Positions 63,111-64,000 of a stretch of 64,000 nt of DNA are shown in pieces (within the stretch, counting starts at the first letter, position 1; the number at the start of each line of letters is the position of its first letter). The notes under the pieces were generated by a model. The model made no database searches, was not told where the DNA came from, and saw only the letters and a list, made by a program, of their open reading frames with translations. Source of the DNA: Glandiceps talaboti (Eukaryota; Hemichordata; Enteropneusta; Spengelidae); contig NC_135562.1 in NCBI RefSeq assembly GCF_964340395.1, forward strand, positions 18,736,985-18,800,984, written 5' to 3'. A program made the translations under genes and the position numbers.

Positions 63111-63779
63111 AATTAAGAAATACGACACTTGGCACAATGACATCGATTGACCCATGTGCAAGTATTAAAAGACAAAAAAACTATTTTCCAAAAGATTTCT
63201 ATAAAATATATGTAGATTGTTTTTATACGAGTTGACACTTACTGAAAACGACAAGTCCGACTTGACAATTGAAAAGATTTAACAGCTAAATATCAAACAC
63301 GTGTTTTTGAAATCACATATGCATGATATTAAAACGTTTGTGGCTATATACCTCTTTTGAAAAGAATGAATGATATGAAAAAAGAAAGATTTTTAAATTC
63401 AAGAAGGATTTAACAACATTGATTAATATCGACAAGTCGTAATAACAAAATGCATTCTTTAATACTAGAGGTCAACAACTTCTGGAGAAGAGTATGGAAT
63501 ATGACCAAATGGAAGCCTTACTCAACAGACTGTACAGTTGATCGAATATACAACGCATATCATGATTGTGCATACAGTCATTGACGATATGTTTCTTTGA
63601 CAAGGACTCAGTCTGGAAATCTATACTAAGCAGATACAAACAAAACTATTAGCAGGATTGTGTTTTTCAATGTAGGAACACTAAAGGTTATACTAGACTG
63701 ACAGCAGGTGCAGTCCCTTGGAAATTTCGTTAGCACTACTATACTGAGATAGCACCCTAAAATATGTGAATATGCGTGT

Positions 63780-63812
63780 GGCTGTGTGTGTGTGTGTGTG
63801 TGTGTGTTTGTT

Positions 63813-63853
<41 letters not shown>

Positions 63854-64000
63854 CGTGTCTGTCTGTCTGTATGCATGCATGCATGCATGTATGCATGTAT
63901 GTATGTATGTATGTATGTATGTATGTATGTATGTATGTATGTATGGATGGATGTATGTATGTATGTATGTGTCTGTGTATACGTCTGTGTCTGTGTCTGT
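63780..64000. repeat. Compound (TG)n/(TATG)n microsatellite at window edge
   Basis: TG blocks (63783-63852), a GCATGCATGCAT block and TATG units run to the end of the window. Confidence 0.95.

Overview
The window is animal nuclear DNA, AT-rich and intron-rich, with GT/AG splice sites, decayed non-LTR retrotransposons, many foldback and TIR elements and very long microsatellites. The repeat landscape (frequent TACATG repeats, tetranucleotide and pentanucleotide arrays, GIY-YIG retroelement debris) suggests an aquatic invertebrate, but the species cannot be fixed from the sequence. No prokaryotic operon, CRISPR array or convincing tRNA/rRNA gene was found.

Two multi-exon genes can be reconstructed. 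(1) 1048-6261, minus strand: the first three coding exons of UBE2W, an N-terminal-directed ubiquitin-conjugating E2; the remaining exons lie beyond the left edge. (2) 35598-57528, plus strand: five phase-compatible exons giving a complete 419-residue protein of unknown function with one CCCH zinc finger and a possible (low-confidence) PD-(D/E)XK nuclease-like C-terminal half. A third, probably real but unrecognised, small acidic nuclear-type protein is at 23579-24001 (minus).

Layout: 1-6.3 kb UBE2W with three foldback elements in its introns; 6.3-8.1 kb a broken non-LTR retrotransposon immediately upstream of UBE2W and carrying a 184-bp (AG)n tract; 8.1-15.9 kb gene-poor, with duplicated segments ending in (ATGT)n; 16-19.3 kb three more non-LTR fragments, one with its 3' tail expanded to a 430-bp pentamer array; 19.5-20.2 kb a palindromic minisatellite; 24.4-33.0 kb a large satellite array (about 121-bp monomer, about 70 copies) with higher-order repeats of 961 and 1094 bp; 35.6-57.5 kb the CCCH gene, whose introns are filled with nested mobile elements: a 4.6-kb TIR transposon with decayed Ubl/ZAD-like ORFs (37587-42184), a Penelope-like GIY-YIG fragment, a 3.5-kb composite foldback element (42835-46331), a PIF/Harbinger element with TTA duplications (47502-48952), CAGGGTTCG-ended elements, and an inverted repeat enclosing exon 4; 57.5-64 kb gene-free, repeats and microsatellites.

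The two genes are not obviously functionally connected. Most of the interest lies in the CCCH gene, the unassigned TIR transposon, the layered insertions inside the gene's introns and the satellite's higher-order structure.
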